From assembly GCA_916610825.1 (NCBI GenBank), contig OU744447.1:18941563-19005562 (forward strand): DNA of 64,000 nt, read 5' to 3'. This stretch comes from Haliclystus octoradiatus. Taxonomy: Eukaryota > Cnidaria > Staurozoa > Stauromedusae > Haliclystidae. Shown here piece after piece: positions 49,986-62,200 of the stretch. The position numbers and the translations under genes were made by a program. The notes under the pieces were generated by a model, which did no database searches, was not told where the DNA came from, and saw only the letters and a list, made by a program, of their open reading frames with translations. Numbering within the stretch: the first letter of the stretch is position 1; the number at the start of each line of letters is the position of its first letter.

Positions 49986-52900
49986 CATACAGTCTAGGTG
50001 CAGACTAGAGCCCAGTCTTTCAATGAACTGCATACAGTCTACGTGTAGACTAGAACCAAAAATACCAACAGTCTGCATACAGTCTATGTGCAGACTAGAG
50101 CGCAGTCTTCCTACGGTCTGCGTACAGTCTACATGCAGACTAGACCTCAAACTATCACCAGTATACGTACATTCTACCTGCAGACTAGATCACAGCCATT
50201 CTACGATCTGCATACAGTCTACAGGCAGACTAGACCAAAAACTACCATAAATCTACGTACAGTCTACGTGCAGACTAGAGGCCAGTCTTCCTACGGTATG
50301 CATACAGTGTATGTGCAGACTAGACCCCAAACTGTCACAAGTCTACGTACCGTGTACGTGCAGACTAGAGCCCAGTTTTCCTTTGAACTGCTTACAGTCT
50401 ACGTGTAGACTGGACCAAAAAATACCAATGGTCTGCATACAGTCTACGTGTAGACTAGACCCAAAATTACCAACAGTCTTCATACAGGCTACGTACAGAC
50501 AAGGGCCCAGTCTCCCCTTTAACAGCATACAGTCTACCTGTAGACTAGACCCAAAAATACCTACCGTCTGTATACAGTCTACGTGCAGACAAGAGCCCAG
50601 TCTCCCCTTTAACAGCATACAGTCTACGTGTAGACTAGACCCAAAAATACCTACAGTCTGCATACAGTCTAGGTGCAGACTAGAGCCCAGTCTCCCCTTT
50701 AACAGCATACAATCTACAAGTAGACTAGACCCAAAAATTCCTACAGTCTGCATACAGTCTACGTGCAGACTAGAGCCTGGTCTTCCCATGAACTGCATAC
50801 AGTCTACGTGTAGACTAGACCAAAAACTTCCCAACAGTCTGCATAAAATCTACGTGCAGACTAGAGCCCTGTCTTCCTAAGATTTTCATATAGTCTGCGT
50901 GCAGACTAGACCCCAAACTACCATCAGTCTACGTACAGTTTACGTGCAGATTAGAGCCCAGTCTTCCTTTGAACTGCATACAGTCTACGTGTCGACTAAA
51001 CCCAAAACTACCAACAGTTTGCATACAGTCTTCGTGCAGACTAGAGCCCAGTCTCCCCTTTAACAGCATACAATCTACAAGTAGACTAGACCCAAAAATA
51101 CCTACAATCTGCATACAGTCTAGGTGCAGACTAGAGCCCAGTCTTCCCATGAATTGCATACATTCTACGTGTAGACTAGACCCAAAAATACCAACAGTCT
51201 GCATACAGTCTATGTGCAGACTAGAGCGCAGTCTTCCTACGCTCTGCGTACAGTCTACATGCAGACTAGACCTCAAACTATCACCAGTATACGTACATTC
51301 TACCTGCAGACTAGAGCACAGTCTTTCTACGATCTGCATACAGTCTACATGCAGACTAGACCCCAAACTACGATCAGTCTACGTACAGTCTACGTGCAGA
51401 TTAGAGCCCAGTCTTCCTCTGAACTGCATACAGTCTACGTGTAGACTAGACCCAAATATACCTACAGTCTGCATACCGTCTACGTGCAGACTAAACCCCA
51501 GTCTTCCAGTGAACTGCATACAGTCTACGTGTAGACTAGACCAAAAACTTTCCAACAGTCTGCATAAAATCTACGTGTAGACTAGAGCCCTGTCTTCCTA
51601 AGATGTGTATATAATCTGCGTGCAGACTAGACCCCAAACTACCATCAGTCTACTTACAGTCTACGTGCAGATTAGAGCCCAGTGTTCCTCTGAGCTGCAT
51701 ACAGTCTACGTGTCGACTAAACCCAAAAATACCAACAGTCTGCATACAGTCTACGTGCAGACTAGGGCCCAGTCTCCCCTTTAACAGCATAAAGTCTACA
51801 AGTAGACTAGACCCAAAAATACGTACAGTCTCCATACAGTCTAGGTGCATACTAGAGCCCAGTCTTCCCATGATTTGCATACAGTCTACATGTAGATTAG
51901 ACCAAAATCTTCCCAAAAGTCTGCATAAAATCTACGTGCAGACTAGAGCCCTGTGTTCCTAAGGTCTGCATATAGTCTTCGTGCAGACTAGATCCCAAAC
52001 TACCATCAGTCTACGTACAGTCTACGTGCAGATTAGAGCCCAGTATTCCTCTGAACTGCATACAGTCTACGTGTCGACTAAACCCAAAAATACCAACAGT
52101 CTGCATACAGTCTTCGTGAAGACTAGAGCCCAGTCTCCTCTTTAACAGCATACAGCCTACAAGTAGACTAGACCCAAAAATACCTACAGTCTGCATGCAG
52201 TCTAGGTGCAGACTACCGCCCAGTCTTCCCATGAACTGCATACAGTCTACGTGTAGACTAGACCCAAAAATACCGTCTGCATTCAGTCTATGTGCAGACT
52301 AGAGCGCAGTCTTCCTACGGTCTGCGTACAGTCTACATGCAGACTAGACATCAAACTATCACCAGTATACGTACATTCTACCTGCAGACTAGAGCACAGT
52401 CTTTCTACGATCTGCATACAGTCTACATGCAGACTAGACCCCAAACTACCATCAATCTACGTACAGTCTACATGCAGACTAGAGGCCAGCCTTCCTACGG
52501 TATGCATACAGTCTATGTGCAGACTAAACCCCAAACTATCACCATTCTACGTACCGTGTACGTGCAGACTACTGCCCAGTCTTCCTCTGAACTGCATACA
52601 GTCTACGCTTAGACTAGACCCAAAAATACCTACAGTCTGTATACCGTCTACGTGCAGACAAGAGCCCAATCTCCCCTTTAACAGCATACAGTCTACGTGT
52701 AGACTAGACCAAAAAATACCTACCGTCTGTATACAGTCTACGTGCAGACAAGAGCCCAGTTTCCCCTTTAACAGCATACAGTCTACGTGTAGACTAGACC
52801 CAAAAATACGTACAGTCTGCATACAGTCTAGTGCAGACTAGAGCCCAGTCTTCCCTTGAACTGCATACAGTCTACGTGTAGACTAGACGTAAACTTCCAA

Positions 52901-53112
52901 ACAGTCTTTAAAAAATCTACGTGCAGACTAGAGGCCTGTCTTCCTAAGGTCTGCATATAGTCTGCGTGCAGACTAGACCCCAAACTACCATCAGTCTACG
53001 TACAGTGTACGTGCAGATTAGAGCCCAGTCTTCCTCTGAACTGCATACAGTCTACGCTTAGACTAGACCCAAAAATACCTACAGTCTGCATACAGTCTAC
53101 GTGCAGACTAGA
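49986..53112. repeat. Higher-order block R3
   Basis: Parallel to R1 19,188-22,314 (offset 30,798), and to R2 (offset 21,847, becoming 21,937 after the dimer R2 has lost). It shares the one-base-short TCTAGTGCAGACTAG unit near 52,827 and the GCAGACTACCGCC unit near 52,208. Private changes include GGCCAGCCTTCC near 52,488 and CAGACTACTGCCC near 52,566. R3 keeps the R1 dimer near 52,700 that R2 lacks. Confidence 0.83.
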
Positions 53113-53261
53113 GCCCAGTCTTCCCATGAACTGCATACAGTCTACGTGTAGACTAGACCAAAAACTTCCCAACAGTCTGCATAAAATCTACGTGCAGACT
53201 AGAGCCCTGTCTTCCTAAGATCTGCATATAGTCTGCGTGCAGACTAGACCCCAAACTACCA
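53113..53261. repeat. Short satellite bridge between R3 and P2
   Basis: Three to four ordinary units matching 31,176-31,324 (offset 21,937), including the 46-bp CAAAAACTTCCC unit and the CCTAAGATCTGCATATAG unit. It therefore continues the R2 path, not the R1 path. The P2 match starts within the ACTACCATCAGTCT unit near 53,262. Nothing else is present. Confidence 0.75.
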
Positions 53262-56200
53262 TCAGTCTACGTACAGTCTTCGTGCAGACTAGAGCCCAGT
53301 CTCCCCTTTAACAGCATACAATCTACAAGTAGACTAGACCCAAAAATACCTACAGTCTGCATACAGTCTAGGTGCAGACTAGAGCCCAGTCTTCCTCTGA
53401 ACTGCATACAGTCTACGTGTTGACTAGACCCAAAATTACCTACAGTCTGCATACAGTCTAGGTGCAGACTAGAGCCCAGTCTTCCAATGAACTGCATACA
53501 GTCTACGTGTAGACTAGAACCAAAAATACCAACAGTCTGCATACAGTCTATGTGCAGACTAGAGCGCAGTCTTCCTACGGTCTGCGTACAGTCTACATGC
53601 AGACTAGACCTCAAACTATCACCAGTATACGTACATTCTACCTGCAGACTAGATCAAAGCCATTCTACGATCTGCATACAGTCTACAGGCAGACTAGACC
53701 AAAAACTACCTTAAATCTACGTACAGTCTACGTGCAGACTAGAGGCCAGTCTTCCTACGGTATGCATACAGTGTATGTGCAGACTAGACCCCAAACTGTC
53801 ACAAGTCTACGTACCGTGTACGTGCAGACTAGAGCCCAGTCTTCCTTTGAACTGCTTACAGTCTACGTGTAGACTGGACCAAAAAATACCAATGGTCTGC
53901 ATACATTCTACGTGTAGACTAGACCCAAAATTACCAACAGTCTTCATACAGGCTACGTACAGACAAGGGCCCAGTCTCCCCTTTAACAGCATACAGTCTA
54001 CCTGTAGACTAGACCCAAAAATACCTACAGTCTGGATACCGTCTACGAGCAGACTAGAGCCCAGTCTTCCCATGAACTGCATACAGTCCATTTGTAGACT
54101 AGACCCAAAAATACCAATAGTCTGCATACAGTCTATGTGCAGACTAGAGCCCAGTCTTCCTACGGTCTGCATATAGTCTACGTGCAGAGTAGACCCCAAA
54201 CTATCACCAGCATACGTACATTCTACGTGCAGACTAGAGCTCAGTCTTCCTACGGTCTGCATACAGTCTACGTGCAGACTAAACCCCAAACTACTATCAG
54301 TTTACGTACAGTCTACGTGCAGACCAGAGCCAAGTCTTCCTATGAACTGCTTACAGTCTACGTGTAGATTAGATAAAAAAATACCAACAGTCTTCTTACA
54401 GGCTACGTACAGACAAGGGCCCAGTCTCCCCTTTAACAGCATACAGTCTACGTGTAGACTAGACCAAAAACTACCTACCGTCTGTATACCGTCTACGTGC
54501 AGACAAGAGCCCAGTCTCCCCTTTAACAGCATACAGTCTACGTGTAGACTAGACCAAAAATTACCTACCGTCTGTATACAGTCTACGTGCAGACAAGAGC
54601 CTAGTCTCCCCTTTAACAGCATACAGTCTACGTGTAGACTAGACCCAAAAATACGTACAGTCTGCATACAGTCTAGGTGCAGACTAGAGCCCAGTCTTCC
54701 CATGAACTGCATACAGTCTACGTGTAGACTAGACCTAAACTTCCAAACAGTCTTTAAAAAATCTACGTGCAGACTAGAGCCCTGTCTTCCTAAGGTCTGC
54801 ATATAGTCTGCGTGCAGACTAGACCCCAAACTACCATCAGTCGACGTACAGTGTACGTGCAGATTAGAGCCCAGTCTTCCTCTGAACTGCATACAGTCTA
54901 CGCTTAGACTAGACCCAAAAATACCTACAGTCTGCATACAGTCTACGTGCAGACTAGAGCCTAGTCTTCCCATGAACTGCATACAGTCTACGTGTAGACT
55001 AGACCAAAAACTTCCCAACAGTCTGCATAAAATCTACGTGCAGACTAGAGCCCTGTCTTCCTAAGATCTTCATATAGTCTGCGTATAGTCTGCGTGCAGA
55101 CTAGACCCCAAACTACCATCAGTCTACGTACAGTCTACGTGCAGATTAGAGCCCAGTCTCCCCTTTAACAGCATACAATCTACAAGTAGACTAGACCAAA
55201 AAATACCTACAGTCTGCATACAGTCTACGTGCAGACTAGAGCCTGGTCTTCCCATGAACTGCATACAGTCTACGTGTAGACTAGACCAAAAACTTCCCAA
55301 CAGTCTGCATAAAATCTACGTGCATACTAGAGCCCTGTGTTCCTAAGGTCTGCATATAGTCTTCGTGCAGACTAGATCCCAAACTACCATCAGTCTACGT
55401 ACAGTCTACGTGCAGATTAGAGCCCAGTATTCCTCTGAACTGCATACAGTCTACGTGTCGACTAAACCCAAAAATACCAACAGTCTGCATACAGTCTTCG
55501 TGAAGACTAGAGCCCAGTCTCCCCTTTAACAGCATACAGGCTACAAGTAGACTAGACCCAAAAATACTTACAGTCTGCATGCAGTCTAGGTGCAGACTAG
55601 AGCCCAGTCTTCCCATGAACTGCATACAGTCTACGTGTAGACTAGACCCAAAAATACCGTCTGCATTCAGTCTATGTGCAGACTAGAGCGCAGTCTTCCT
55701 ACGGTCTGCGTACAGTCTACATGCAGACTAGACATCAAACTATCACCAGTATACGTACATTCTACCTTCAGACTAGAGCACAGTCTTTCTACGATCTGCA
55801 TACAGTCTACATGCAGACTAGACCCCAAACTACCATCAATCTACGTACAGTCTACATGCAGACTAGAGGCCAGTCTTCCTACGGTATGCATACAGTCTAT
55901 GTGCAGACTAAACCCCAAACTATCACCATTCTACGTACGGTGTACGTGCAGACTAGAGCCCAGTCTTCCTCTGAACTGCATACAGTCTACGCTCAGACTA
56001 GACCCAAAAATACCTACAGTCTGTATACCGTCTACGTGCAGACAAGAGCCCAGTCTCCCCTTTAACAGCATACAGTCTACGTGTAGACTAAACCAAAAAA
56101 TACCTACCGTCTGTATACAGTCTACGTGCAGACAAGAGCCCAGTCTCCCCTTCAACAGCATACAGTCTACGTGTAGACTAGACCCAAAAATACGTACAGT

Positions 56201-59200
56201 CTGCATACAGTCTAGGTGCAGACTAGAGCCCAGTCTTCCCATGAACTGCATACAGTCTACGTGTAGACTAGACGTAAACTTCCAAACAGTCTTTAAAAAT
56301 TCTACGTGCAGACTAGAGTCCTGTCTTCCTAAGGTCTTCATATAGTCTGCGTGCAGACTAGACCCCAAACTACCATCAGTCTACGTACAGTGTACGTGCA
56401 AATTAGAGCCAAGTCTTCCTCTGAACTGCATACAGTCTATGCTTAGACTAGACCCAAAAATACCTACAGTCTGCATACAGTCTACGTGCAGACTAGAGCC
56501 CAGTCTTCCCATGAACTGCATACAGTCTACGTGTAGACTAGACCAAAAACTTCCCAACAGTCTGCATAAAATCTACGTGCAGACTAGAGCCCTGTCTTCC
56601 TAAGATCTGCATATAGTCTGCGTGCAGACTAGACCCCAAACTACCATCAGTCTACGTACAGTCTACGTGCAGATTAGAGCCCAGTCTTCCTTTGAACTTC
56701 ATACAGTCTACGTGTCGACTAAACCCAAAAATACCAACAGTCTGCATACAGTCTACGTGCAGAGTAGAGCCCAGTCTCCCCTTTAACAGCATACAGTCTA
56801 CAAGTAGACTAGACCCCAAACTACCATCAGTCTACGTGAAGTCTACGTGCAGATTAGAGCCCAGTCTTCCTCTGAACTGCATACAGTCTACGTGTCGACT
56901 AAACTCAAAGCTACCAACAGTCTGCATACAGTCTTCGTGCAGACTAGAGCCCAGTCTCCCCTTTAACAGAATACAATCTACAAGTAGACTAGACCCAAAA
57001 ATACCTACAGTCTGCATACAGTCTAGGTGCAGACTATAGCCCAGTCTTCCCATGAACTGCATACAGTCTACGTGTAGACTAGACCCAAAAATTCCAACAG
57101 TCTGCATACAGTCTATGTGCAGACTAGAGCGCAGTCTTCCTACGCTCTGCGTACAGTCTACATGCAGACTAGACCTCAAACTATCACCAGTATACGTACA
57201 TTCTACTTGCAGACTAGAGCACAGTCTTTGTATGATCTGCATACAGTCTACATGCAGACTAGACCCAAAACTACCATCAGTCTACGTACAGTCTACGTGC
57301 ATATTAGAGCCAAGTCTTCCTCTGAACTGCATACAGTCTACGTGTAGACTAGACCCAAATATACCTACAGTCTGCATACGGTCTACGTGCAGACTAAAGC
57401 CAAGTCTTCCAGTGAACTGCATACAGTCTACGTGTAGACTAGACCAAAAACTTCCCAACAGTCTGCATAAAATCTACGTGTAGACTAGAGCCCTGTCTTC
57501 CTAAGATCTGTATATAGTCTGCGTGCAGACTAGACCCCAAACTACCTTCAGTCTACTTACAGTCTACGTGCAGATTAGAGCCCAGTCTTCCTCTGAGCTG
57601 CATACAGTCTACGTGTCGACTAAACCCAAAAATACCAACAGTCTGCATACAGTCTACGTGCAGACTAGAGCCCAGTCTCCCCTTTAACAGCATAAAGTCT
57701 ACAAGTAGATTAGACCCAAAAATACCTACAGTCTCCATACAGTCTAGGTGCAGACTAGACCCCAGTCTTCCCATGATTTGCATACAGTCTACATGTAGAT
57801 TAGACCAAAAATTTCCCAAAAGTCTGCATAAAATCTACGTGCAGACTAGAGCCCTGTGTTCCTAAGGTCTGCATATAGTCTTTGTGCAGACTAGATCCCA
57901 AACTACCATCAGTCTACGTACAGTCTACGTGCAGATTAGAGCCCAGTATTCCTCTGAACTGCATACAGTCTACGTGTCGACTAAACCCAAAAATACCAAC
58001 AGTCTGCATACAGTCTTCGTGAAGACTAAAGCCCAGTCTCCCCTTTAACAGCATACAGGCTACAAGTAGACTAGACCCAAAAATACTTACAGTCTGCATG
58101 CAGTCTAGGTGCAGACTAGAGCCCAGTCTTCCCATGAACTGCATACAGTCTACGTGTAGACTAGACCCAAAAATACCGTCTGCATTCAGTCTATGTGCAG
58201 ACTAGAGCGCAGTCTTCCTACGGTCTGCGTACAGTCTACATGCAGACTAGACATCAAACTATCACCAGTATACGTACATTCTACCTGCAGACTAGAGCAC
58301 AGTCTTTCTACGATCTGCATACAGTCTACATGCAGACTAGACCCCAAACTACCATCAATCTACGTACAGTCTACATGCAGACTAGAGGCCAGTCTTCCTA
58401 CGGTATGCATACAGTCTATGTGCAGACTAAACCCCAAACTATCACCATTCTACGTACCGTGTACGTGCAGACTAGAGCCCAGTCTTCCTCTGAACTGCAT
58501 ACAGTCTACGCTTAGACTAGACCCAAAAATACCTGCAGTCTGTATACCGTCTACGTGCAGACAAGAGCCCAGTCTCCCCTTTAACAGCATACAGTCTACG
58601 TGTAGACTAGACCAAAAAATACCTACCGTCTGTATACAGTCTACGTGCAGACAAGAGCCCAGTTTCCCCTTTAACAGCATACAGTCTACGTGTAGACTAG
58701 ACCCAAAAATACGTACAGTCTGCATACAGTCTAGGTGCAGACTAGAGCCCAGTCTTCCCATGAACTGCATACAGTCTACGTGTAGACTAGACGTAAACTT
58801 CCAAACAGTCTTTAAAAAATCTACGTGCAGACTAGAGGCCTGTCTTCCTAAGGTCTGCATATAGTCTGCGTGCAGACTAGACCCCAAACTACCATCAGTC
58901 TACGTACAGTGTACGTGCAGATTAGAGCCCAGTCTTCCTCTGAACTGCATACAGTCTACGCTTAGACTAGACCCAAAAATACCTACAGTCTGCATACAGT
59001 CTTCGTGAAGACTAGAGCCCAGTCTCCCCTTTAACAGCATACAGGCTACAAGTAGACTAGACCCAAAAATACTTACAGTCTGCATGCAGTCTAGGTGCAG
59101 ACTAGAGCCCAGTCTTCCCATGAACTGCATACAGTCTACGTGTAGACTAGACCCAAAAATACCATCTGCATTCAGTCTATGTGCAGACTAGAGCGCAGTC

Positions 59201-62200
59201 TTCCTACGGTCTGCGTACAGTCTACATGCAGACTAGACATCAAACTATCACCAGTATACCTACATTCTACCTGCAGACTAGAGCACAGTCTTTCTACGAT
59301 CTGCATACAGTCTACATGCAGACTAGACCCCAAACTACCATCAGTCTACGTACAGTCTACGTGCAGATTAGAGCCCAGTCTTCCTCTGAACTGCATACAG
59401 TCTACGTGTAGACTAGACCCAAATATACCTACAGTCTGCAATCGGTCTACGTGCAGACTAGAGCCCAGTCTTCCTCTGAACTGCATACAGTCTACGTGTC
59501 GACTAAACCCAAAAATACCAACAGTCTGCATACAGTCTAGGTGCAGAGTAGAGCCCAGTCTCCCCCTTTAACAGCATACAGTCTACAAGTAGACTAGACC
59601 CCAAACTACCATCAGTCTACGTACAGTCTACGTGCAGATTAGAGCTCAGTCTTCCTCTGAACTGCATACAGTCTACGTGTCGAATAGACCCAAAAATACC
59701 TACAGTCTGCATACAGTCTAGGTGCAGACTAGAGCCCAGTCTTCCCATGAACTGCATAAAGTCTACGTGTAGACTAGACCAAAAATACCAACAGTCTGCA
59801 TACAGTCTATGTGCAGACTAGAGCGCAGTCTTCCTACGGTCTGCGTACGGTCTACATGCAGACTAGACCTCAAACTTTCACCACTATACGTACATTCTAC
59901 CTGCAGACTAGAGCACAGCCTTTCTACGATCTGCATACAGTCTACATGCAGACTAGACCCAAAACTACAATCAATCTACGTACAGTCTACGTGCAGACTA
60001 GAGGCCAGTCTTCCTACGGTATGCATACAGTGTATGTGCATACTAAACCCCATACTATCACAAGTCTACGTACCGTGTACGTGGAGACTAGAGCCCAGTC
60101 TTCCTTTGAACTGCTTACAGTCTACGTGTAGACTGGACCAAAAAATACCAAGAGTCTGCATACAGTCTACGTGTAGACTAGACCCAAAATTACCAACAGT
60201 CTTCATACAGGCTACGTACAGACAAGGGCCCAGTCTCCCCTTTAACAGCATACAGTCTACCTGTAGACTAGACCCAAAAATACCTACAGTTTGCATACCG
60301 TCTACGAGCAGACTAGAGCCCAGTCTTCCCATGAACTGCATACAGTCCATTTGTAGACTAGACCCAAAAATACCAACAGTCTGCATACAGTCTATGTGCA
60401 GACTAGAGCCCAGTCTTCCTACGGTCTCCATATAGTCTACGTGCAGAGTAGACCCAAAACTATCACCAGCATACGTACATTCTACATGCAGACTAGAGCT
60501 CAGTCTTCCTACGGTCTGCATACAGTCTACGTGCAGACTAAACCCCAAACTACTATCAGTCTACGTACAGTCTACATGCAGACTAGAGCCAAGTCTTCCT
60601 ATGAACTGCTTACAGTCTACGTGTAGATTAGACAAAAAAATACCAACAGTCTTCTTACAGGCTACGTACAGACAAGGGCCCAGTCTCCCCTTTAACAGCA
60701 TACAGTCTACGTGTAGACTAGACCAAAAAATACCTACCATCTGTATACCGTCTACGTGCAGACAAGAGCCCAGTCTCCCCTTTAACAGCATACAGTCTAC
60801 GTGTAGACTAGACCAAAAAATACCTACCGTCTGTATACAGTCTACGTGCAGACAAGAGCCCAGTCTCTCCTTTAACAGCATACAGTCTACGTGTAGACTA
60901 GACCAAAAACTACCATCAGTCGACGTACAGTGTACGTGCAGATTAGAGCCCAGTCTTCCTCTGAACTGCATACAGTCTACGCTTAGACTAGACCCAAAAA
61001 TACCTACAGTCTGCATACAGTCTACCTGCAGACTAGAGCCTAGTCTTCCCATGAACTGCATACAGTCTACGTGTAGACTAGACCAAAAACTTCCCAACAG
61101 TCTGCATAAAATCTACGTGCAGACTAGAGCCCTGTCTTCCTAAGATCTTCATATAGTCTGCGTATAGTCTGCGTGCAGACTAGACCCCAAACTACCATCA
61201 GTCTACGTACAGTCTACGTGCAGATTAGAGCCCAGTCTTCCTTTGAACTGCATACAGTCTACTTGTCGACTAAACCCAAAAATACCAACAGTCTGCATAC
61301 AGTCTACGTGCAGACTAGAGCCCAGTCTCCCCTTTAACAACATACAATCTACAAGTAGACTAGACCCAAAAATACCTACAGTCTGCATACAGTCTACGTG
61401 CAGACTAGAGCCTGGTCTTCCCATGAACTGCATACAGTCTACGTGTAGACTAGACCAAAAACTTCCCAACAGTCTGCATAAAATCTACGTGCAGACTAGA
61501 GCCCTGTCTTCCTAAGATCTTCATATAGTCTGCGTGCAGACTAGACCCCAAACTACCATCAGTCTACGTACAGTCTACGTGCAGATTAGAGCCCAGTCTT
61601 CCTTTGAACTGCATACAGTCTACGTGTCGACTACACCCAAAACTACCAACAGTCTGCATACAGTCTTCGTGCAGACTAGAGCCCAGTCTCTCCTTTAACA
61701 GCATACAATCTACCAGTAGACTAGACCCAAAAATACCTACAGTCTGCATACAGTCTAGGTGCAGACTAGAGCCCAGTCTTCCCATGAATTGCATACATTC
61801 TACGTGTAGACTAGACCCAAAAACATCAACAGTCTGAATACAGTCTATGTGCAGACTAGAGCGCAGTCTTCCTACGCTCTGCGTTCAGTCTACATGCAGA
61901 CTAGACCTCAAACTATCACCAGTATACGAACATTCTACCTGCAGACTAGAGCACAGTCTTTCTACGATCTGCATACAGTCTACATGCAGACTAGACCCCA
62001 AACTACGATCAGTCTACGTACAGTCTACGTGCAGATTAGAGCCCAGTCTTCCTCTGAACTGCATACAGTCTACGTGTAGACTAGACCCAAATATACCTAC
62101 AGTCTGCATACGGTCTACGTGCAGACTAAAGCCCAGTCTTCCAGTGAACTGCATACAGTCCACGTGTAGACTAGACCAAAAACTTTCCAACAGTCTGCAT

